Shown here: piece by piece, positions 15,652-19,062 of the stretch | Layout of the letters: each line of letters opens with the position of its first letter | How positions within the stretch are numbered: the first letter of the stretch is position 1 | DNA from: JTS-RE9 sp964649195 | Lineage (GTDB): Bacteria; Planctomycetota; Phycisphaerae; Phycisphaerales; Phycisphaeraceae | Length of the DNA stretch: 19,062 bases | Assembly: GCA_964649195.1 (NCBI GenBank) | Contig: CAZYPK010000100.1 | Coordinates: 1-19,062 of the forward strand | Direction: 5' to 3' | Notes under the pieces: generated by a model | Database searches by the model: none | What the model was told of the DNA's origin: nothing | The model's input: only the letters and a program-made list of their open reading frames with translations | Program-made: the position numbers and the translations under genes

Positions 15652-16077
15652 TCATTTCTCCCCCGCCCCCCCCGGCTGCCCCACGAACGTCACGTTCTTC
15701 ACCCCCGCGCGCCTGACTTTCTCGAACAGTGAAATGAGCAGCGGGGCGCGGTCGGTGTCGCCCTCGGCATCGACCACGAGATAGAGCGTCGGCTGCCGGG
15801 GCATGCCGCCGATTTCGCTCAGGCGCGCATCGAGCCGGGCTGCGGTGATCGGTTCGCGGTTGAGGAACAGATCGCCCTTGCGATCGACCTGAAGCCATTG
15901 CACATCCCCGCTGCCGGGCCGTTCGCCGGTGTTCACATCGGTGAACCGCACGGGCAGCACCTGGGCCTGCACGCTGACGATGAGGTTGTAGATGAAAAAG
16001 GTCAGCAGCAGAAAGATCACATCGATCAGCGGCGTGAGTTCGAGACGGGGAGAATGATCGGGACGACGAAGTTGCAT
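15652..16077 (-). CDS. ExbD/TolR family transport protein
   Basis: 141 residues, normal length for ExbD. A short basic cytoplasmic tail (MQLRRPDHSPRLELTP) leads into one membrane helix LIDVIFLLLTFFIYNLIV. The conserved Asp in LIDVIF (Asp19) is the proton-path residue in ExbD/TolR. The periplasmic domain (about 40-135) ends in the typical VRRAGVKNVTFVGQ segment. ExbD works with an ExbB/TolQ proton channel to energise TonB- or Tol-type systems. No exbB or tonB is present in the window, so the partner must be elsewhere or outside. No clear Shine-Dalgarno was seen. It lies 93 nt downstream of aroB on the same strand, separated by two palindromic repeats. Confidence 0.85.
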   Translation of the reverse strand: MQLRRPDHSPRLELTPLIDVIFLLLTFFIYNLIVSVQAQVLPVRFTDVNTGERPGSGDVQWLQVDRKGDLFLNREPITAARLDARLSEIGGMPRQPTLYLVVDAEGDTDRAPLLISLFEKVRRAGVKNVTFVGQPGGAGEK

Positions 16078-16090
16078 GGGGAGATTGTAT

Positions 16091-16117
16091 GGATTTAGCC
16101 GTTCGCCTTGGCGAACG
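16091..16117. repeat. Palindromic repeat, copy B
   Basis: GGATTTAGCC then GTTCGCC / GGCGAAC with loop TT. It lies 13 nt upstream of the exbD start and in inverted orientation to copy C, 33 nt away. Confidence 0.85.
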
Positions 16118-16150
16118 GCGTCGAATCATGCGGGCAATCGTTCAAATACC

Positions 16151-16180
16151 TCGTTCACCAAGGTGAACGGCTAAATACGA
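16151..16180. repeat. Palindromic repeat, copy C, overlapping the aroB stop codon
   Basis: On the minus strand it reads TCGTATTTAGCC then GTTCACC / GGTGAAC. The aroB stop TAG (16171-16173) and its last codons CGT ATT come from the repeat. Confidence 0.85.
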
Positions 16181-17259
16181 ATCGCCTCCCACGCCTTCAC
16201 CACCGCTGCTGAAGGCGTGTCCTTCACAATCGACACCGCCCCCAGTTCATCAGGCAGGATCAATCGAATCTGATCGGCTGCGACTTTCTTGTCCAGCTTC
16301 ATCGCCTCCATCAGGTCATGCACCGGGGCCAGGTCGCCGGCATGGGTGGGCAGGCCGATGCGGTTGAGCAGGGCGACGAGGCGGTCCAGCAGCGCGGGTT
16401 CGATGCGGCCGGTATCGGCCGCCAGCGTCATGGCGGCGACCATGCCCAGTGACACGGCTTCACCGTGGGCGTGGTGGCCGTAGCCGCTGGTGGCTTCGAT
16501 GGCGTGGCCGAAGGTGTGGCCGAAGTTCAGGTGGGCCCGCTCGCCGGTTTCCTTTTCATCCGCCATCACCACGTCGGCCTTGATCCGCACGTTCCAGCGG
16601 ACGAGCTGAACGAGGGTGTCGGAGTCGAGGGCGAGGATTTTGTCGAGGTTGGTTTCGATCCACTCGAAAAGGTCCGCATCGCGGATGACGCCATGCTTGA
16701 CGCACTCGGCCAAACCGCAGCGGATTTCGCGCGGGGGCAGGGTCTTGAGGGTGTCGGTATCGATCACGACGAGTTGCGGTTGCCAGAAGGCGCCGACGAG
16801 GTTTTTGCCGCGCGGGAGGTTGACGCCGGTCTTGCCGCCGACGGAGGAATCGACCATGGCCAGCAGGGTTGTCGGGCATTGGATGAAGGGCACGCCACGC
16901 AGGTAGGAGGCGGCGACGAAGCCGACGGTGTCGCCGACGACGCCGCCGCCCAGGGCGATGACCGGGCTTTTGCGTTCGAGCCGGGCATCCAGGAGCACTT
17001 CGTAAAGCGATGCGACCTGCTGGAGATTTTTGTGATTTTCACCGGGGGGTACGGCGTGGGCGTGGCCGTGATAACCGGCCGCCTTGAGCGATTCGACGGC
17101 CGCAGGCGCGTGCGTCCTGAAGACATTCGCATCGGCAAAAAACGCCGCCCGGTCGTGCGGCGCCACCTCGCGCAACCATGCCCCCAGCGATTGCAAGGCT
17201 CCGGGTTCGATGCGGATTTCGTATTGATGATGAGGAAGTTGGAGCGTGACAGTGGCCAT
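16171..17259 (-). CDS. aroB: 3-dehydroquinate synthase
   Basis: 362 residues, the usual length. It converts DAHP to 3-dehydroquinate, the second step of the shikimate pathway, in the cytoplasm with NAD and a divalent metal. Visible motifs: PPGENHKN, the NAD-binding GGGVVGDTVGFVAAS, PTTLLAMVDSSVGGKTGVN, the metal-ligand Glu in GLAECVKHGVI, and the two His ligands in NFGHTFGHAIE and HAHGEAVSLGM. All key residues are present. No clear Shine-Dalgarno precedes the ATG at 17259. The final Arg-Ile and the stop lie inside a dispersed palindromic repeat, so the original C-terminus may have been changed slightly. Its neighbours are not other shikimate genes. Confidence 0.95.
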   Translation of the reverse strand: MATVTLQLPHHQYEIRIEPGALQSLGAWLREVAPHDRAAFFADANVFRTHAPAAVESLKAAGYHGHAHAVPPGENHKNLQQVASLYEVLLDARLERKSPVIALGGGVVGDTVGFVAASYLRGVPFIQCPTTLLAMVDSSVGGKTGVNLPRGKNLVGAFWQPQLVVIDTDTLKTLPPREIRCGLAECVKHGVIRDADLFEWIETNLDKILALDSDTLVQLVRWNVRIKADVVMADEKETGERAHLNFGHTFGHAIEATSGYGHHAHGEAVSLGMVAAMTLAADTGRIEPALLDRLVALLNRIGLPTHAGDLAPVHDLMEAMKLDKKVAADQIRLILPDELGAVSIVKDTPSAAVVKAWEAIRI

Positions 17260-17317
17260 GAAACGGACATGATAAAAGCGGATTGGAGGAAAAGCGAGAA
17301 TGAAAAGCGAACAGAGT

Positions 17318-17370
17318 GAACCAGGGGATCGCGAAGCCGCAAGCGGCTTGGACGTGAGGTTATTCAGGAA
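17318..17370. repeat. Dispersed repeat with AAGCCGC/GCGGCTT hairpin, copy 2
   Basis: Near-exact reverse complement of 9051-9102, here between aroB and the next minus-strand gene. Confidence 0.85.
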
Positions 17371-17411
17371 TCCCTTCCGTATGCCGTGCGCAGAAGCGAC
17401 AGGATCAGAAT

Positions 17412-18737
17412 CTACTCTTCCGTGATCTTCCGCCGTTCCATTTCCAGCAGCGCCTCGACGGGATCATCGGGCAGCGGCGGGCTTTGCATCGCCTCTTCGC
17501 CGTCGCCGTTGCTGTGCGTGTGGCCGTGGGATTCGCGCCGCTCCTTGCGCTTTTCAAGCATGGCCCGCAGGCCCGAACCTGTCGCCCTGCCTGAATCAAT
17601 CCTTTTGATGCGACGGCGGGCGACATAGAAGCCGATGCCCAGAATCAGGAGCAACCCCGCCGCACCACGGACCACGTTGCCGGTCACCCCGCCGCCTCCC
17701 GTGGCCTGCGTCGCCGTGGCGTGGCTAAGCTGATCCAACGACTGCACGCTGTGCCCGATGAGCACCACGAAGTTGTAAGGCTCGTTCAAATCGCCCTTGG
17801 CCAGATAGGTCCGCCAGATTTTGTAGAAGCGACCGACGATGCTCACCTTGTCGCCCACCTTGAACTGCACCGGCGGATCGGGCAGATAAACCACAATGCT
17901 TTCGCCGGGCTTGTCGCGGGTGGTTTCGGAGATTTCGATGATCCACTGTTCGATGTTCGTCCAGTTCCCGCCGCGCGAGGTGGGAAACTTCTGCCGCCTG
18001 ACCAGCGTGCCTTCGCAGCGCAGCGGCAGCCCGCGATACTCCGCAGGCGAACCGATGATCGGATCGGGATGGGTGATCAGCGGCGCGGCAGGCGCCGGCT
18101 GATCCTTGCCGCGCACCGCGTTGTTCATCAGTTGATAGAACGGCCCTTCGCTGATCTCCTCCGTGAAATCGACCACATCCGACAACCCCCGCCGCTCACC
18201 GGCCGACAGCGGCGGCAACGTCAGCCCCGCGGAAACCTGGGCGCTGTGGCCGACAAAAACCGGATACTCCAGCCTGCGACCCGACCGCTCATCCGTCACC
18301 GGCCAAACCTTGTAAAACCGCCCGACCAGCTTCACCTTCTGACCCGCCACCGGCACCGGCGGCGGGCCCACCAGAAACACCATCACCGAAGCGTCCGCCG
18401 CCGGAATGCGAACGCCCCACTGCTCCAGCCTGCCATCCCAAGGCCCCGATCGCTTGACCATGTGAACTTCATGAAGCCCCAGATATTCCCCTTCAATGAG
18501 CATCGGCTGCCCCCGGTACTCGGCCGGCGAGGCGAGCACCGCCTTGATGTTCAGCGCCGGAGCCGCCGGTTCATCCTCCACAGGCCAGGCCGCGGCATTG
18601 GTCAGCAAACTGTAAAAGGCTTCATCGACCTCCGCCTTGCGATCGAGCACCCCATCGAGCGAGCCGCGCTGCTCAGGAGTCAGCGGCGGAATCACGCTCA
18701 GACAAAACGACAACATGGCGAGGGCGATCGAGTTCAT
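17412..18737 (-). CDS. Exported membrane-anchored protein with two tandem homologous domains
   Basis: 441 residues. A short N-terminal hydrophobic signal (MNSIALAMLSFCLSVIPPL) is followed by two copies of a domain of about 150 residues. Shared landmarks are SPAEYRG (copies near residues 70 and 230), LEQWGVRI / IEQWIIEI, GQKVKLVGRFYKVW / GDKVSIVGRFYKIW and FVGHSAQ / LIGHSVQ. Each copy starts with a short helical piece (LTPEQRGSLDGVLD / LSAGERRGLSDVVD). The strand pattern suggests an OB-fold-like domain; the family is not identified. A membrane helix follows at about 362-378 (GAAGLLLILGIGFYVA), then a cytoplasmic charged tail with a His-rich patch (SHGHTHSNGDGEE). The bulk is thus probably periplasmic and anchored at the C-terminus. 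The gene stands alone, 152 nt upstream of aroB. Confidence 0.75.
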   Translation of the reverse strand: MNSIALAMLSFCLSVIPPLTPEQRGSLDGVLDRKAEVDEAFYSLLTNAAAWPVEDEPAAPALNIKAVLASPAEYRGQPMLIEGEYLGLHEVHMVKRSGPWDGRLEQWGVRIPAADASVMVFLVGPPPVPVAGQKVKLVGRFYKVWPVTDERSGRRLEYPVFVGHSAQVSAGLTLPPLSAGERRGLSDVVDFTEEISEGPFYQLMNNAVRGKDQPAPAAPLITHPDPIIGSPAEYRGLPLRCEGTLVRRQKFPTSRGGNWTNIEQWIIEISETTRDKPGESIVVYLPDPPVQFKVGDKVSIVGRFYKIWRTYLAKGDLNEPYNFVVLIGHSVQSLDQLSHATATQATGGGGVTGNVVRGAAGLLLILGIGFYVARRRIKRIDSGRATGSGLRAMLEKRKERRESHGHTHSNGDGEEAMQSPPLPDDPVEALLEMERRKITEE

Positions 18738-18845
18738 GTGAGGAATTGTAGCAGCGGGATGAAACCGATCGTGGCGGCCGTGCCCGAGCCGCAGGGCGTC
18801 TCACTCATGGAACGATTGAACCGGGCCATTGTTCGATGCAATCCC

Positions 18846-18922
18846 CAGGGTGAAAGCATATGGGAGGCGAGGCGCCCGCCGGGAGGGCGAGGCCGCCCGC
18901 CGGGAGGGCGAGGCTCCCGCCG
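18846..18922. repeat. Dispersed GC-rich tandem repeat, right copy
   Basis: CAGGGTGAAAGCATATGGGAG followed by three degenerate units of GGGAGGGCGAGGCTCCCGCC. It is inverted relative to the left copy at 1-60, which has two units and CAGGGTAAAAGCATATGGG on its reverse strand. Confidence 0.85.
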
Positions 18923-18957
18923 AGCCGATTCGGTTGCGAAGGCCCCGCTTTGGGGGC

Positions 18958-19057
18958 CTGAGCAAACGAAACTCGCGCGGCAGGCGAACGATCCAGGCAT
19001 GATCGCTGGCCGCGCGAACTTCGTTTGCTTCAGCCCGCGGACGGGCTTCGCAAACGA
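18958..19057. repeat. Nested inverted repeats with TCGTTTGC arms
   Basis: 18958-18981 pairs with 19009-19033 (CGAAACTCGCGCGG against CCGCGCGAACTTCG, imperfect). The right arm also starts a second hairpin, TCGTTTGC ... GCCCG cgga CGGGC ... GCAAACGA (19021-19057). The two hairpins share an arm and are therefore mutually exclusive. Confidence 0.65.
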
Positions 19058-19062
19058 ACGGC

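Larger units (their letters stand above)
18738..19062. other. Repeat-filled right end without a supported gene
   Basis: Contains the right copy of the dispersed GC-rich repeat (18846-18922), a hairpin AGGCCCC / GGGGCCT near 18938-18957, an inverted repeat with GAGCAAACGAA-type arms (18958-18981 and 19009-19033), and a final hairpin (19021-19057). The only open frame is an Arg/Pro/Gly-rich translation of the repeats. Confidence 0.6.

Noticed and set aside
18734..19000. 88-residue minus-strand frame at the right end
   Set aside because: It translates the GC-rich dispersed repeats (Arg/Pro/Gly-rich) and overlaps the start of the neighbouring gene.
1..19062. Insertion sequence or prophage suggested by the many inverted repeats
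   Set aside because: No transposase, integrase or phage gene was found, and no target-site duplications could be identified.

Overview
The window looks like a scaffold piece from a high-GC member of the Planctomycetota, probably Phycisphaerae-like. This is inferred from gene content: a membrane Ser/Thr kinase with a large TPR-like ectodomain, a Tat-exported Gfo/Idh/MocA oxidoreductase, TadE/TadG-like proteins, an orphan ExbD and a squalene-hopene cyclase. Heptanucleotide tracts and palindromic repeats also lie at many gene borders. Several starts lack a clear Shine-Dalgarno. No rRNA, tRNA, CRISPR array or transposase was seen.

Layout. 1-60: dispersed repeat, met again inverted at 18846-18922. 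121-486 (+): small cupin. 489-656: perfect 30-bp inverted repeat between convergent genes. 664-8920 (-): a probable co-oriented cluster, read right to left as TadE-like protein, Ser/Thr kinase, TadG-like protein, second TadE-like protein and a one-TM protein of unknown function. A 39-bp tandem array, broken by a 100-N assembly gap, lies between the first TadE-like gene and the kinase. 8921-9466: intergenic. 9467-10155 (+): remnant of an anti-phage dCTP deaminase (AvcD-like), internally deleted and frameshifted. 10145-10348 (+): a small overlapping ORF. 10446-11807 (-): uronate isomerase family protein, divergent from a Tat-secreted oxidoreductase (11974-13368, +), which is followed by squalene-hopene cyclase (13439-15478, +). 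15487-15644: AT-rich inverted repeat. Then on the minus strand ExbD (15652-16077), aroB (16171-17259) and a duplicated-domain membrane protein (17412-18737). 18738-19062: repeats only.

How the parts relate. The tad-like cluster combines three proteins with N-terminal Tad-type membrane segments and a kinase whose ectodomain faces the same side of the membrane, which suggests a regulated envelope structure. The tad ATPase and platform genes are not in the window. The uronate isomerase/oxidoreductase pair suggests sugar-acid metabolism; the cyclase makes hopanoids; AroB belongs to the shikimate pathway.

The most notable points are the decayed dCTP deaminase with its small partner ORF, the 39-bp array that is in phase with the kinase ORF, five tracts that all have an exact 7-bp period (one inserted in frame in the cyclase), and a palindromic repeat whose three copies show compensatory stem changes and which supplies the aroB stop codon.
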